Source: Parasulfitobacter algicola
GTDB lineage: Bacteria > Pseudomonadota > Alphaproteobacteria > Rhodobacterales > Rhodobacteraceae
Reading direction: 5' to 3'
Assembly: GCF_013315265.1 (NCBI RefSeq)
Contig: NZ_JABUFE010000009.1
Location: 95,995 to 159,994, forward strand
DNA length: 64,000 nt
Shown here: piece after piece, positions 45,314 through 55,251 of the stretch
Layout: every line of letters starts with the position of its first letter
How positions within the stretch are numbered: the first letter of the stretch is position 1
The notes under the pieces: model-generated
Database searches by the model: none
Seen by the model: only the letters and a program-made list of their open reading frames with translations
Told to the model about the DNA's origin: nothing
Position numbers and translations under genes: made by a program

Positions 45314-45897
45314 TGCTGCTGAGCAAGCGGAAGATCAGGCTTGAGACCGAGCGGATGTCGTTGCGTCCGCCCACTCATGCCGATTTCCGTTATTGGAGCA
45401 GCCTGCGCAGCCAAAGTGAAACCTTTCTAAAGCAGTGGGAACCAACATGGGCAGATGACCATCTGACCCGCAAGGCATTCACCAATCGGGTGTATTGGGC
45501 AAATCGATCCATTTCGAACGGGTCTGCTGTGCCACTTTTTTTGATCCGGCGCGAAGATGGCACGCTGATTGGCGCAATCACACTGGATAATATCCGCCGT
45601 GGTCCGTCGCAGGCGGGCACATTAGGATATTGGATTGGTGCCGCCCATGCCCGCAAAGGATATATGCGCGAAGCGATTCAAGCAGTGGTTCATTATGCAT
45701 TCCAGCAGCTTGATCTAAGCCGTGTGGAAGCCGCTTGCTTGCCAGAAAACGTAGCCTCGCGCGGGGTGCTTGAAAAATCAGGCTTTAAATATGAAGGCGT
45801 TGCGCAAAGCTATTTGCAGATAAACGGACGTTGGCGCAATCATGTGCTTTATGCCAATTTGCGCAATGATCGCCGCGGGAAGACCGAAGTGGGATGA
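45313..45897 (+). CDS. GNAT N-acetyltransferase, RimJ-like
   Basis: A 194-residue acetyltransferase of the ribosomal-protein alanine acetyltransferase group: ERMSLRPPTHADFRYW near the start, LGYWIGAAHARKGYMREAI (acetyl-CoA loop), and ENVASRGVLEKSGFKYEG (motif B). It overlaps the peptidase stop by one base. The protein substrate is not known. Confidence 0.88.
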   Translation: MLLSKRKIRLETERMSLRPPTHADFRYWSSLRSQSETFLKQWEPTWADDHLTRKAFTNRVYWANRSISNGSAVPLFLIRREDGTLIGAITLDNIRRGPSQAGTLGYWIGAAHARKGYMREAIQAVVHYAFQQLDLSRVEAACLPENVASRGVLEKSGFKYEGVAQSYLQINGRWRNHVLYANLRNDRRGKTEVG

Positions 45898-45939
45898 CAC
45901 CGCGCATAACTGATCTATGTTTGGGATCAGAGGTGACAT

Positions 45940-46767
45940 ATGATCAGATTGATTACACTTGCATTCATGGGGCTTGCTACCGCAGCCGCAGCCCAGGAAC
46001 GCCATCCCAGTAACTGCATCCTTTTGGCAGAAAACACCCCGGGAATACGTTATATTTATCAAGCTAGTTTTCAAGATCCTGTCGCAGATGACACTGTGCG
46101 ACTACAGTATATCGCGCATGCCACTTTTCTTTTGCAGACCGACGCTGGCGTGTCTGTTGCAACTGATTTTACAGGCTTTCTGGGTGCCACAGACTTTATT
46201 CCCGATATCGTGACCATGAACCGTGCCCACAGCAGCCATTGGACGGCCAATCCTGATCCTGCAATTCCGAATGTTTTGCGCGGATGGAGCGACCGATACG
46301 GTATAGCCATTGATCACTATCTTGAATTGGAAGGTCTGGTCGTCAGGAATGTGCCGACCGATATTAGATCCCGTTTTGGGGATGGGGCGGAAGCCAATGG
46401 CAATTCGATCTTTGTGTTCGAAGTTGCGGGCCTATGCATCGGTCATCTTGGTCATCTGCACCACGAACCAAGTAATGCACAATATGCAGCCCTTGGCCGG
46501 TTGGATGTGGTAATGGCTGCAGTGGATGGCGGGTTGACTGTGGATCATCCCACCATGGTCAGAATTTTAAAGCGGTTACGATCATCTATTGTTGTTCCAA
46601 TGCATTGGTTTGGTCCATCTAATTTGGAAACGTTTCTGGCAGGAATGCAAGATGACTTTATCATTGAACGCATAGACGGTGCCGCGATTGAGATTTCTTT
46701 GCAAAACCTGCCAAGCCGGCCAACGATAATGGTTTTACAGCCAGACTATTTACGCGATGATGAATGA
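45940..46767 (+). CDS. Exported metallo-beta-lactamase-fold protein
   Basis: A 275-residue protein with a signal peptide (MIRLITLAFMGLATAAAA). The MBL fold is of the UlaG-like type: YIAHATFLLQTDAGVSVATDF, then MNRAHSSHWT in place of the canonical HxHxDH, GHLGHLHHE and VPMHWFGPSN. The first metal motif is therefore altered, and activity is uncertain. It is followed 27 bases later by an FAD oxidoreductase gene. Confidence 0.78.
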   Translation: MIRLITLAFMGLATAAAAQERHPSNCILLAENTPGIRYIYQASFQDPVADDTVRLQYIAHATFLLQTDAGVSVATDFTGFLGATDFIPDIVTMNRAHSSHWTANPDPAIPNVLRGWSDRYGIAIDHYLELEGLVVRNVPTDIRSRFGDGAEANGNSIFVFEVAGLCIGHLGHLHHEPSNAQYAALGRLDVVMAAVDGGLTVDHPTMVRILKRLRSSIVVPMHWFGPSNLETFLAGMQDDFIIERIDGAAIEISLQNLPSRPTIMVLQPDYLRDDE

Positions 46768-46794
46768 CAATCACGCAGTGTAAAGAATGGTGAA

Positions 46795-48252
46795 ATGCTG
46801 AACCCAATTACGCCTGAAATAGAGGCTGAGTTTCGACGCGCACTGCCGCTTAAAACTTTCCCAGAATTGCAGGATGCATATCTGCAAGAACCTCGTGGGC
46901 GATACAAGGCAGGCGATGCACTTTTAATTGCGCCCTCGACAACGGCCGAGGTTGCGCAGGTCGTCAAGCTGGCTGACACACATGCAATCGGAATTGTGCC
47001 CTATGGCGGTGGAACCGGGTTGGTAGGTGGTCAGATTGCTGAAAATGCACCGCGTCATATCATTCTATCGATGGAACGTATGACAGCCATTACACAGGTT
47101 TTTCCTCAGGAAAATGTGCTTATTGCACAGGCCGGTGCCATTTTGCATAACATCCATCAGTCCGCCGACGCCGTTGACCGGTTGTTTCCACTTTCGCTGG
47201 CTTCAGAAGGATCCGCACGTATTGGCGGATGCCTTGCGACCAATGCAGGCGGCGTGAATGTGTTGCGTTATGGCAATGCCCGCGATCTGTGTTTGGGGCT
47301 TGAAGTCGTATGGCCCAACGGCACGATCTGGAATGGGCTATCACGGTTGCGCAAGGATAATACTGGTTATGATCTGCGCCACCTTATGATCGGCTCAGAA
47401 GGTACGTTAGGCATCATAACAGCCGCTAGCTTGCGTTTGTTTGCTAAGCCTGCCCGCGCTGGCACGGCGCTTTTCGTTGTTGAGGGCCCTTCAGCAGCGT
47501 TAAACCTAATGGCCATGGCACGCGATCACATGGGAGAGGCCATATCAGCATTTGAGCTTATCCATAGGCAAGGGTTGGACTTCATCGCTGAAACCTTGCC
47601 AGATATTCGTTTGCCTTTTCCTGAACCGCCTGAATGGGTGGTTTTGATCGATGTGGGTTTACCCAAGGCCCTCGATCCTGCAGATACTCTGCTTCAGCTT
47701 TTTGAGGATGCGCAGAAGCTGGGACTTGTTCATGATGGCCTTATCGCCCAATCAGAACAACAGCGGGCTGAATTCTGGTCAATCCGCGAACATATCCCCG
47801 AAGCAAACCGGCGAATTGGATCGGTGTCATCACATGATATATCGGTTCCATTAGGCTGTATTGCCGAATTTATTGATCGCGGGCGTGACGTGATCAGATC
47901 CATTGGTGATTTTAGGATCAATTGTTTTGGGCATTTGGGGGACGGCAATCTGCATTATAATGTTTTTCCAATGCCCGGAAAATCACGCGCAGATCACCAA
48001 CACCAGCGCGATCAGATTAAAAGCGCTGTTCATGATCTGACACATAAGATGGGTGGGTCGGTCAGCGCCGAACATGGTGTCGGGCGTTTAAAAGTGGGCG
48101 ATCTTGAACGTTTTTCTGATCCCGCCAAATTACAAACAATGCGTGCGATAAAGGCGGCGATTGATCCAAAGGGGATCATGAACCCTGGAGCCGTTTTGCG
48201 GGATATAGAATTGAGACAGACAAACCTTAGGAAAGATCTTGATGCCCTGTGA
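46795..48252 (+). CDS. FAD-linked oxidoreductase, GlcD / D-2-hydroxyacid dehydrogenase family
   Basis: A 485-residue PCMH-type flavoprotein. The FAD-binding motif is VPYGGGTGLVGGQ with AGAILHNIHQSA and ATNAGGVNVLRYGNARDLCLGLEVV after it. The C-terminal domain contains FGHLGDGNLHYNV and SAEHGVGRLKVGDLERF, which provide active-site residues in D-lactate and D-2-hydroxyglutarate dehydrogenases. The exact substrate cannot be read off. Confidence 0.9.
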   Translation: MLNPITPEIEAEFRRALPLKTFPELQDAYLQEPRGRYKAGDALLIAPSTTAEVAQVVKLADTHAIGIVPYGGGTGLVGGQIAENAPRHIILSMERMTAITQVFPQENVLIAQAGAILHNIHQSADAVDRLFPLSLASEGSARIGGCLATNAGGVNVLRYGNARDLCLGLEVVWPNGTIWNGLSRLRKDNTGYDLRHLMIGSEGTLGIITAASLRLFAKPARAGTALFVVEGPSAALNLMAMARDHMGEAISAFELIHRQGLDFIAETLPDIRLPFPEPPEWVVLIDVGLPKALDPADTLLQLFEDAQKLGLVHDGLIAQSEQQRAEFWSIREHIPEANRRIGSVSSHDISVPLGCIAEFIDRGRDVIRSIGDFRINCFGHLGDGNLHYNVFPMPGKSRADHQHQRDQIKSAVHDLTHKMGGSVSAEHGVGRLKVGDLERFSDPAKLQTMRAIKAAIDPKGIMNPGAVLRDIELRQTNLRKDLDAL

Positions 48253-48745
48253 GAGGACGATTTTCTTAGAATTCGGCATTTACAGCCATAATAAAAATAT
48301 GCTGGTCACATGACCCATAAAATTCGGAATTTTGGTGAAGTCTTATGGCAAGAAATCGAACAGAAAAAGCTTGGTGATATAGGTGGCTTAGAAACTGTTG
48401 ATTGCGCCACGGATCGCTTGACTGTTAAAATTTATCACCGAAAGAAAATTGATCACTAAAATTCTTAAGGATCATTGCCTGCAAGACGCTGTATCGATGT
48501 CATATGAATAAAGTTTGGAAGAAAGCAGAGGGCACACCAACCCAAGATTGATGTGCCCATCCAAAAATGCCAGACGACCCGGCGTACTAGACAGCGATAC
48601 CATACCCATGCTGCCCAAACTCGTTACTTGTACCAAACATCTCGTTGCTTCTTTAATGAGCAGTATGAAGATGTTTTGTTAATCTTCCGTGAATTTATAA
48701 ACTGCACAATTTTGTGTCATACCCCATATAGGGTATAGTACGGTA
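48253..48745. other. Mostly non-coding stretch with one doubtful small frame and a hairpin
   Basis: The region holds a 49-codon open frame (listed separately), a hairpin GGGCACA (48530-48536) / TGTGCCC (48552-48558) and AT-rich text. The flanking genes converge on it, so the hairpin could act as a terminator. Confidence 0.4.
48310..48459 (+). CDS. Possible small protein, 49 residues
   Basis: The frame reads MTHKIRNFGEVLWQEIEQKK and continues with a Gly/Leu-containing middle and a basic end (YHRKKIDH). The composition looks protein-like, but I see no good ribosome-binding site and no family. It may be a relic. Confidence 0.25.
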   Translation: MTHKIRNFGEVLWQEIEQKKLGDIGGLETVDCATDRLTVKIYHRKKIDH

Positions 48746-50494
48746 CTAGAGGTATTTTTCCAAAATTCCTAACACGTCTTTCCACTTTTTGAAAAAGATC
48801 AGATCACCCGCATCAGAATAGGTAGTGAATGTAGCCCAAGGATAGTCCTCACGGAATTCATCAATCGTTTCCTTCGGCAACATTGGGCTTTGTAAGCCAT
48901 TTATAAAGTGAACAGGAACCGACTGTGACACAATATTAATTGATTGCGCCCAATCATGTGACGCCTTAATAATTGCTTCCGATGCAAACGCATTATGGGC
49001 AGAAAAATCATTTGAAATCGCATACTTAGTCCCTTCAACAAGAGCCTCGAAATTTTGAGGATTTTCATATGTTTCAATGTCTGCCGGTGCATTTCCGTAT
49101 ATCGCTTTCATCAAACTACGCTTGCCAATACGGCGCGCCATATAAAAAATTGCCTTTGCCATAAAGGGCATCAGATGCGGTGCATACTTAGCATTTCCCA
49201 TGATAAAGCGATGCCATTTATGCATGCGTTCGTATTGATCGGCCTTGGTTAATGGCAACATTCCACCACACGCAATAACCGCAGAAAACTGATCAAGTTG
49301 ACGTGAGGTCAGGTCAAAAGCGAGAAATGAGTCATCCAACATTGATAGAATTACACATTTTTTGACGCTTTCTTCCGTCAAAATGGCGATAAAATCCTTA
49401 CTGATCTCCTCAATTATTGCATACGTATTCACTGTATACGAATCAGAAGGACCAAATCCGCCGCGTAATGGCACGATAACCCTGATGCGATTCTGCTCTG
49501 CATATTGCTCTGCAACTCTGGGCCAACGTGTCAGCGCCACATCAGATGGCAGATATAGACACGGCCTGCCATTTGGATCGCCAAATGTCATATAATGGAC
49601 AACACGCCCATCTTCGCGCTGAATACTTTTCAAAGGCAATGGAACCAGATTGGTATTCACGGTCTCAGAACCAGACATCACGGGACTATAGCCACCAGAG
49701 GCACCAACGACATCCATCAAGGTCAAAGCAATGCGAACTAATTCCGCCTGTGAATGAGTTTCCGTTTTAGATAAAATCGACTTCACCTGCGCACGGATTG
49801 TTTCTGTCGCTCTACCGCGATCTTCGGCAATCTGTCGCAGGCTTTTGCATTCAACAATCGCGCGCAGAACCTCGGCCTCTGCAGTCGACAGACCGAAAGC
49901 CGCTTTCAGGCTATCGGAAAATCCACTGGGCCAACCGACCTCAGACGTGATGATCGCTGCAAATGGCGCTTTGGGGTCAGAGGCATAGACCCTGATCTGA
50001 AAAACGATGAAGCGATCTCTGGACGTGGATTGAAATCGAAACATGCGCGTGGGCGATTGTTTGGCGCGCAAAGTTTTGCGCAACTCTTCGGACAGAATAT
50101 CAATATCGGCCGCATGTAATGGCAAAGTTTCAAGACTATACCCCGGAGCAAGCCCAAGAGTTTCCGCAGCAGAGTCATTAAGCCCAACGATTTTAAGTGT
50201 GGGATCGATTGTAAAAGCCGCTAATTTTTCAAACTGCGATAGAACCAGATCGTGTGGATTTTGTTGAACGGCATCAAGACGATCCAAGAAAATTTCGGCG
50301 CGTTTAAAGTGCATTTCAACTGCGCGGTCATCGAATGACGCATTATGCACGTCTTCGCCATCGCGAAACGGGCCGACAAAATTTTCCCAACTGTCCATAA
50401 GAAATTCAAGACGCGCCGGGTCAACGGCCACATCATAGATCTGGTCAATAATCTGTGTCTCAACAATACTCGTTACGGGGCTGTCTGCTGACAT
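48746..50494 (-). CDS. LuxR-type regulator fused to a degenerate alpha/beta-hydrolase domain
   Basis: A 582-residue single-protein regulator. Residues about 85-185 look like a PAS-type sensor (FTIDPTLKIVGLNDSAAETLGLAPG). Residues about 195-260 are a LuxR/GerE helix-turn-helix (FGLSTAEAEVLRAIVECKSLRQIAEDRGRATETIRAQVKSIL in key parts). From about 285 to the end is an alpha/beta-hydrolase fold with RGGFGPSD but lost catalytic signs: the nucleophile elbow reads LSMLDDS rather than GxSxG, and the terminal Gly-His reads AGDLIFF. It is probably a ligand-binding sensor, not an enzyme. GGAG supports the ATG at 50494; the frame is open to 50758. Confidence 0.8.
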   Translation of the reverse strand: MSADSPVTSIVETQIIDQIYDVAVDPARLEFLMDSWENFVGPFRDGEDVHNASFDDRAVEMHFKRAEIFLDRLDAVQQNPHDLVLSQFEKLAAFTIDPTLKIVGLNDSAAETLGLAPGYSLETLPLHAADIDILSEELRKTLRAKQSPTRMFRFQSTSRDRFIVFQIRVYASDPKAPFAAIITSEVGWPSGFSDSLKAAFGLSTAEAEVLRAIVECKSLRQIAEDRGRATETIRAQVKSILSKTETHSQAELVRIALTLMDVVGASGGYSPVMSGSETVNTNLVPLPLKSIQREDGRVVHYMTFGDPNGRPCLYLPSDVALTRWPRVAEQYAEQNRIRVIVPLRGGFGPSDSYTVNTYAIIEEISKDFIAILTEESVKKCVILSMLDDSFLAFDLTSRQLDQFSAVIACGGMLPLTKADQYERMHKWHRFIMGNAKYAPHLMPFMAKAIFYMARRIGKRSLMKAIYGNAPADIETYENPQNFEALVEGTKYAISNDFSAHNAFASEAIIKASHDWAQSINIVSQSVPVHFINGLQSPMLPKETIDEFREDYPWATFTTYSDAGDLIFFKKWKDVLGILEKYL

Positions 50495-50645
50495 GTGCGC
50501 TCCGCTGCATAATTCAGGTCTTGTCGCCATGTGAATACATACAATGACGTTGGACATTGAACTATAGGTCAGCAACGGCAAAATGAAAGTCATTCCTTTA
50601 TAGAAGGGCTTTCTTGTATCGTTTTCTAACGATATAGGGGCCAGC

Positions 50646-52022
50646 ATGACCAGCAACCCACCTAATCTTCGCCCTGACCAAGCCCCAAGGGCACGCATCA
50701 GTGATGCCATACGCGCGGGCCAGCCCACACTGGGTATGGTATCGCTTGGCTGCCCCAAGGCTTTGGTCGACAGCGAACGTATTCTGACACGGCTTCGCGC
50801 CGAAGGATATGCGATCAGTCCTGACTATGCCGGTGCAGATGCCGTCATTGTGAATACCTGCGGTTTTCTTGATAGCGCCAAAGCTGAAAGTCTAGATGCC
50901 ATTGGCGAAGCATTGGCTGAAAATGGGCGCGTCATCGTAACAGGATGTTTGGGGGCCGAGCCTGATTATATCACGGGTGCACACCCCAAGGTTCTTGCCG
51001 TGACTGGCCCACATCAATACGAACAGGTGCTTGATGCCGTCCACGCGGCCGTACCACCTGACCCAGACCCCTTTGTTGATTTATTGCCTGCGACAGGCGT
51101 CAGCCTGACCCCGCGCCATTACAGCTATCTGAAGATATCCGAAGGCTGTAATCACAAATGCAAGTTCTGCATCATTCCTGATATGCGCGGCAAACTGGTT
51201 TCTCGGCCAGCCCATGCCGTGATACGTGAGGCTGAAAAGCTGGTTGAGGCCGGCGTGAAAGAGCTGTTGGTAATATCACAGGACACAAGCGCATATGGCG
51301 TGGATATCAAACATGCCCAAGATCGCGACCACCGCGCCCATATTACCGATCTGGCGCGTGACTTAGGTCACTTAGGCGCATGGGTACGTCTGCACTATGT
51401 TTATCCCTATCCCCATGTGCGTGATTTGATCCCGTTGATGGCAGATGGTCTTGTGCTGCCTTATCTGGATATTCCGTTCCAACACGCACACCCTGATGTG
51501 TTGCGCCGTATGGCAAGGCCTGCCGCCGCCGCTAAAACAGTGGATGAAATTGCGGCCTGGCGTCAGATTTGTCCTGAAATTACCCTACGCAGCACATTCA
51601 TCGTGGGATATCCGGGTGAAACGGAACAAGAGTTCCAGACACTTTTAGATTGGCTAGACGATGCGCAGCTGGATCGAGTGGGCTGTTTTCAATATGAAAA
51701 TGTCGCTGGCGCGCGGTCAAATACTTTGCCCGACCATGTGCCCGACGAGGTTAAGCAAGACCGGTGGGATCGGTTTATGCAAAAGGCCCAAGCGATATCA
51801 GCTGCGAAGCTTGAGGCGAAAATTGGCCGACGTATACAGGTGATTGTAGACGAGGTTGATGGCGAAGCCGCCACATGTCGAACAAAATCCGACGCCCCCG
51901 AGATTGACGGAAACCTATTTATCGACGAAGGGTTCGACACCCTGAAGCCAGGCGATCTTGTGATGGTCGAGGTGGATGAGGCGTCAGACTACGATTTATG
52001 GGGAAGACGAATTGAAGGTTAG
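50646..52022 (+). CDS. rimO: Ribosomal protein S12 methylthiotransferase RimO
   Basis: A radical-SAM enzyme that methylthiolates an Asp of ribosomal protein S12, 458 residues. The N-terminal UPF0004 domain has [17 protein letters not shown] and [14 protein letters not shown]. The radical-SAM Cys cluster is [21 protein letters not shown]-terminal TRAM domain ends the protein ([11 protein letters not shown]). AGGGG lies just before the ATG. It is divergent from the LuxR/hydrolase gene. Confidence 0.95.
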   Translation: MTSNPPNLRPDQAPRARISDAIRAGQPTLGMVSLGCPKALVDSERILTRLRAEGYAISPDYAGADAVIVNTCGFLDSAKAESLDAIGEALAENGRVIVTGCLGAEPDYITGAHPKVLAVTGPHQYEQVLDAVHAAVPPDPDPFVDLLPATGVSLTPRHYSYLKISEGCNHKCKFCIIPDMRGKLVSRPAHAVIREAEKLVEAGVKELLVISQDTSAYGVDIKHAQDRDHRAHITDLARDLGHLGAWVRLHYVYPYPHVRDLIPLMADGLVLPYLDIPFQHAHPDVLRRMARPAAAAKTVDEIAAWRQICPEITLRSTFIVGYPGETEQEFQTLLDWLDDAQLDRVGCFQYENVAGARSNTLPDHVPDEVKQDRWDRFMQKAQAISAAKLEAKIGRRIQVIVDEVDGEAATCRTKSDAPEIDGNLFIDEGFDTLKPGDLVMVEVDEASDYDLWGRRIEG

Positions 52023-52545
52023 ATACGGTAAGTTTGATGACATTCCGACTTTGGTTGATCTGAATGCGCAAACTTTTGAAGAGCATCGCGAACGCAACCC
52101 GGAAGACTTTCCTGAAACACCGGAAGGGACTTTTTGGTTTCGCGTTCTGAAAACGCAATTTCCAAAACGTTGGGGACTTTTCAGAAAGAAAGAAGCGGAA
52201 AACATACTGGTCTGCACATCTGACGATGAAAAGATCCTTGGCTATCTGCTTTATGAAGAAGGTTATATAGAACGCGCCAAAGATGAAACGCGGTATTACA
52301 GGGTCATTGATATCTCAATCTTTGAAGAACATCGGGGAAACGGCATCGGTCGCACCTTGGTCAATAAATTTCACAATGAAGTATCGAAAACCGAATACAG
52401 CTATATTCAAGCAGAAGTATGGGCAGGTAATGACGCAAGCGAAAACCTGTTTGCATCACTTGATTACCGGCCAAGTTATACAGCCGTCAGATTAAACAAG
52501 CCAAAAGAAGACAATGATGTCTTTGTACTGACCCCAGAAACGTGA
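52012..52545 (+). CDS. GNAT N-acetyltransferase
   Basis: About 177 residues, with motif A in [22 protein letters not shown] and a second part [19 protein letters not shown], as in RimI-like GNATs. The ATG-initiated frame begins at 51976 inside rimO. GGGGAAGA at 52000-52007 instead favours a TTG at 52012, which still overlaps the rimO end by 11 bases. Substrate unknown. Confidence 0.78.
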   Translation: MKVRYGKFDDIPTLVDLNAQTFEEHRERNPEDFPETPEGTFWFRVLKTQFPKRWGLFRKKEAENILVCTSDDEKILGYLLYEEGYIERAKDETRYYRVIDISIFEEHRGNGIGRTLVNKFHNEVSKTEYSYIQAEVWAGNDASENLFASLDYRPSYTAVRLNKPKEDNDVFVLTPET

Positions 52546-52551
52546 TCTGAA

Positions 52552-52809
52552 TTACACCTTTAAGGTCTCAAAGAAATCAGCATTTTTGCAGCTTATTGGT
52601 GCCTTATCCACACTATCTTGATGCTTTAGCAACCACTTTTGACATCCCTCAGCCCAACCGCATCCACGACATCGGGTTACAGTTTCAGCCCAGTCTTGAT
52701 CATGCAATCTGCCGTCTTGAATTGCAGCAACCAAATCAACGCCTGCAGTTTTAGCCATTCGTTTGGCCAGCCAATAATGCGTGACTGTATCGCCCAGTGG
52801 TTTTGTCAT
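52552..52809 (-). CDS. DUF6455 family small Cys-rich protein
   Basis: An 85-residue protein matching the DUF6455 pattern: GDTVTHYWLAKRMAKTAGVDL at the start, then VTRCRGCGWAEGCQKWL with the CxxC...C cluster, and a fourth Cys (ISCKNADFF). The four Cys could bind metal. Function unknown; I know it as a small roseobacter family. Confidence 0.78.
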   Translation of the reverse strand: MTKPLGDTVTHYWLAKRMAKTAGVDLVAAIQDGRLHDQDWAETVTRCRGCGWAEGCQKWLLKHQDSVDKAPISCKNADFFETLKV

Positions 52810-52874
52810 ATCATGCTTCCCTGCAACGTTGATTGCAGGAAAGCAGCTTATTTACATACGGTCTTTGACCTAGG

Positions 52875-53573
52875 TCAAAGGCGCGCTGCGGTTTTGCGAA
52901 CCGTTTCGATACGCTGATTGTTCGGCGGGTGCGTTCCAAGGAAACGGTTGCCCGGATCAGGAATACGGGTGAAATACGCAGCCCCTTTGACAGGGTTGAA
53001 GCCAGCCCGCGCCGTGATCACAGTCCCAAGCGAATCAGCTTCCAGTTCGAAATCCTTTGAATAGGTACGTGCGCCGACAGTCGCACCAACATCCTGGGCT
53101 GTTCGAATGCCCGCATCATTGGCACCAGTGGCTGAAGCCAATGTGCTAAGGATCAATGCCCCAGCCACTGCATTACGACGCTGACGCGCAATATGGCCTT
53201 GGATATGGTGCGCAGCTTCGTGACCCATAACGAATGCCAGTTCATCTCGGTTGCGGGTGTCACGGATCAAAGATGCCGTAAATACAATGACGGGCCGTCC
53301 GTTTTTTTCGAGTGTTTGAAAGGCATTCGGCGGCTGGTTTTTACGATTATCCACCACGATGCGAAAATCACAGTTCACACCTTTGGTACGAGCGCGGCAT
53401 TCACGCTCTGCTATTGGTTCAACCTGACGCACAACGGCTGCAAAGTTTTGCGATGCCTGCGACGCACTGATTTTCGGCGGTGGCGGCTTTGTGCTGGTTG
53501 GGGCGGGCTGTGATGTTGTCGTTTCAACGCAGCCTGCTGCAAGTAGCAAACCAGATAATATTAACCAACGCAT
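52875..53573 (-). CDS. M48 family metalloprotease lipoprotein
   Basis: A 232-residue lipoprotein (lipobox LAAGC, Cys at about 15) with a Pro/Thr-rich linker (QPAPTSTKPPPPK). The zinc motif is VMGHEAAHHIQGH and the third ligand region FELEADSLG. It resembles small periplasmic BepA/LoiP-type quality-control proteases without the TPR part. AGAGG supports the ATG at 53573 rather than the frame start at 53597. Confidence 0.9.
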   Translation of the reverse strand: MRWLILSGLLLAAGCVETTTSQPAPTSTKPPPPKISASQASQNFAAVVRQVEPIAERECRARTKGVNCDFRIVVDNRKNQPPNAFQTLEKNGRPVIVFTASLIRDTRNRDELAFVMGHEAAHHIQGHIARQRRNAVAGALILSTLASATGANDAGIRTAQDVGATVGARTYSKDFELEADSLGTVITARAGFNPVKGAAYFTRIPDPGNRFLGTHPPNNQRIETVRKTAARL

Positions 53574-53695
53574 TTTTGACCTCTTGTAATAGTTCATGAC
53601 AAAGTTAGCAGGATTCTGTCATCGAGCCACCCCTTTGGAGAATTCATCTGCGGCTTGTGGCTTGCATTCCACCAAACTGCACTTACTCTGAACAT

Positions 53696-53935
53696 ATGTT
53701 TACGATTGAACATGATTTTGACGCCACAGTTGTGACACTGGTTGATGATGGTCCAGCACCTTTGAAAGAAGACGTGATCATCAACGCATTCGAAGATTGC
53801 ATTACAGTCGAACAATATGACAGCCGAACAGATAAAGTCACCAAGATCACATTATCATTGTCGCAACTAAAAGATCTGTCACTTGCGCTAAACCTTCCCG
53901 AAGGTGTCTATAGCGCGAACCCATTTGCAAAGTAA
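53696..53935 (+). CDS. Conserved hypothetical protein, 79 residues
   Basis: A small acidic protein starting MFTIEHDFDATVVTLVDDG and ending NLPEGVYSANPFAK. The text TLSLSQLKDLSLALNLPEG suggests an alpha/beta fold with an amphipathic helix. I recognise it as a short conserved protein of roseobacters without assigned function. It precedes the nitroreductase gene by 18 bases and may share its transcript. Confidence 0.7.
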   Translation: MFTIEHDFDATVVTLVDDGPAPLKEDVIINAFEDCITVEQYDSRTDKVTKITLSLSQLKDLSLALNLPEGVYSANPFAK

Positions 53936-53953
53936 TCAGTGCGGGACCAAACA

Positions 53954-54532
53954 ATGCCAAACCCAAACCCAGACGCAATGGCGTTTCTGCTAACCCGAAG
54001 GTCACGCCCTGCGAAAACGCTTAGGCTTCCCGTACCTGACGCCGCGGCCTTGGCCCCCATAATTCAGGCCGCGGCACGAACACCTGATCACGGCAAGTTA
54101 GAGCCATGGCGATTTATTGTCATGACACGCAATCCGCTGTTGCGACTTGCAGGTCTATGCGAAAAACGTGGCAGTCAGCTAAATCTTGACCCTGATAAAA
54201 TTGCCAAGATGCATAGCCAATTCGCACAAGCCCATTTGGCAGTTTGCGTGGTTGAAAGCCCCAAGCCATCTGAAAAAATCCCCCCTATTGAACAGACGTA
54301 TTCTGCGGGTGCCGTCTGTCTTGCACTTTTGAATGCAGCTTTAGCTGCTGGATGGGGGGCGAACTGGCTTTCCGGCTGGGCATCACATGATCGGGAATTT
54401 GCACAACAGGGTTTGGGATTAGCAGCGCATGAACGTATTGCAGGATTGATCCATATTGGGACAGAAACATCAATCCCGCCAGAACGCCCAAGACCTGATA
54501 TTGATGCGATAACAACTTGGATGACCAAATGA
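53954..54532 (+). CDS. Nitroreductase family protein
   Basis: A 192-residue flavoprotein of the YdjA/TdsD type. The FMN-contacting text is LTRRSRPAKTL and AARTPDHGKLEPWRFIVM; the second part is AALAAGWGANWLSGWASHD and RIAGLIHIGTET. Electron acceptor unknown. A GTG at 53939 is an alternative start. Its stop overlaps the next start as ATGA. Confidence 0.87.
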   Translation: MPNPNPDAMAFLLTRRSRPAKTLRLPVPDAAALAPIIQAAARTPDHGKLEPWRFIVMTRNPLLRLAGLCEKRGSQLNLDPDKIAKMHSQFAQAHLAVCVVESPKPSEKIPPIEQTYSAGAVCLALLNAALAAGWGANWLSGWASHDREFAQQGLGLAAHERIAGLIHIGTETSIPPERPRPDIDAITTWMTK

Positions 54533-55251
54533 TTTTAAACGATTTTTTCAAAGCCCTAGGGCAGATGGGTGATCCAAAATTCCTGCGTGTTTTCTTTTTG
54601 GGCGTCGGAAGCACCATTGCCATTCTTTTTGTATTCTATCTGATATTTCTTGGCCTGCTTCAGTGGATATTTCCTGACAGTATGACCATTCCATGGATTG
54701 GCGAAGTTCGGTGGATTGATGATGCGATTTCTTGGGCTTCCATTCCACTGATGCTGATCTTGTCGGTTTTTCTGATGGTTCCTGTCGCATCCGCCGTGAC
54801 AGGTTTCTTTCTAGAAAGTGTGGCGCAAGCCGTTGAAGATAAGCATTACCCATCACTACCGCCCGCCATCCAATTTGGTTTTATGGAAACACTTCAGGAT
54901 TCGGCCGCTTTTCTTGGCGTGATTGTCGTGGCCAACTTATTTGCGCTGATCCTGTATATTTTTCTAGCACCCTTTGCGCTTTTTATATTCTGGGGTTTGA
55001 ACGGATATCTGTTGGGTCGTGAATATTTTCAAATGGTTGCAATGCGCCGGGTTGGCCGCGATGCAGCAATATCATTACGCAAAAAATATATGCTTCGAAT
55101 ATGGATTGCCGGCATATTAATGACAGCACCACTGACAATACCGCTAATCAGCCTAATTGTTCCGATCCTAGGCGTTGCAACCTTTACCCATCTCTATCAT
55201 CGGATACAGGCGACGACATCCGGTCGAACCAATCCAGATCCCGCACGCTGA
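54529..55251 (+). CDS. EI24/CysZ-like membrane protein
   Basis: A 240-residue membrane protein with about four to six helices (around 25-55, 70-105, 130-170, 205-230). The EI24/CysZ pattern is seen in SWASIPLMLILSVFLMVPVASAVTGFFLESVAQAVED and WGLNGYLLGREYFQMVAMRRVGR. CysZ proteins carry sulfate, but alphaproteobacterial relatives are not proven transporters. It is translationally coupled to the nitroreductase and overlaps the 3' end of the opposite DUF1467 gene by 68 bases. Confidence 0.8.
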   Translation: MILNDFFKALGQMGDPKFLRVFFLGVGSTIAILFVFYLIFLGLLQWIFPDSMTIPWIGEVRWIDDAISWASIPLMLILSVFLMVPVASAVTGFFLESVAQAVEDKHYPSLPPAIQFGFMETLQDSAAFLGVIVVANLFALILYIFLAPFALFIFWGLNGYLLGREYFQMVAMRRVGRDAAISLRKKYMLRIWIAGILMTAPLTIPLISLIVPILGVATFTHLYHRIQATTSGRTNPDPAR

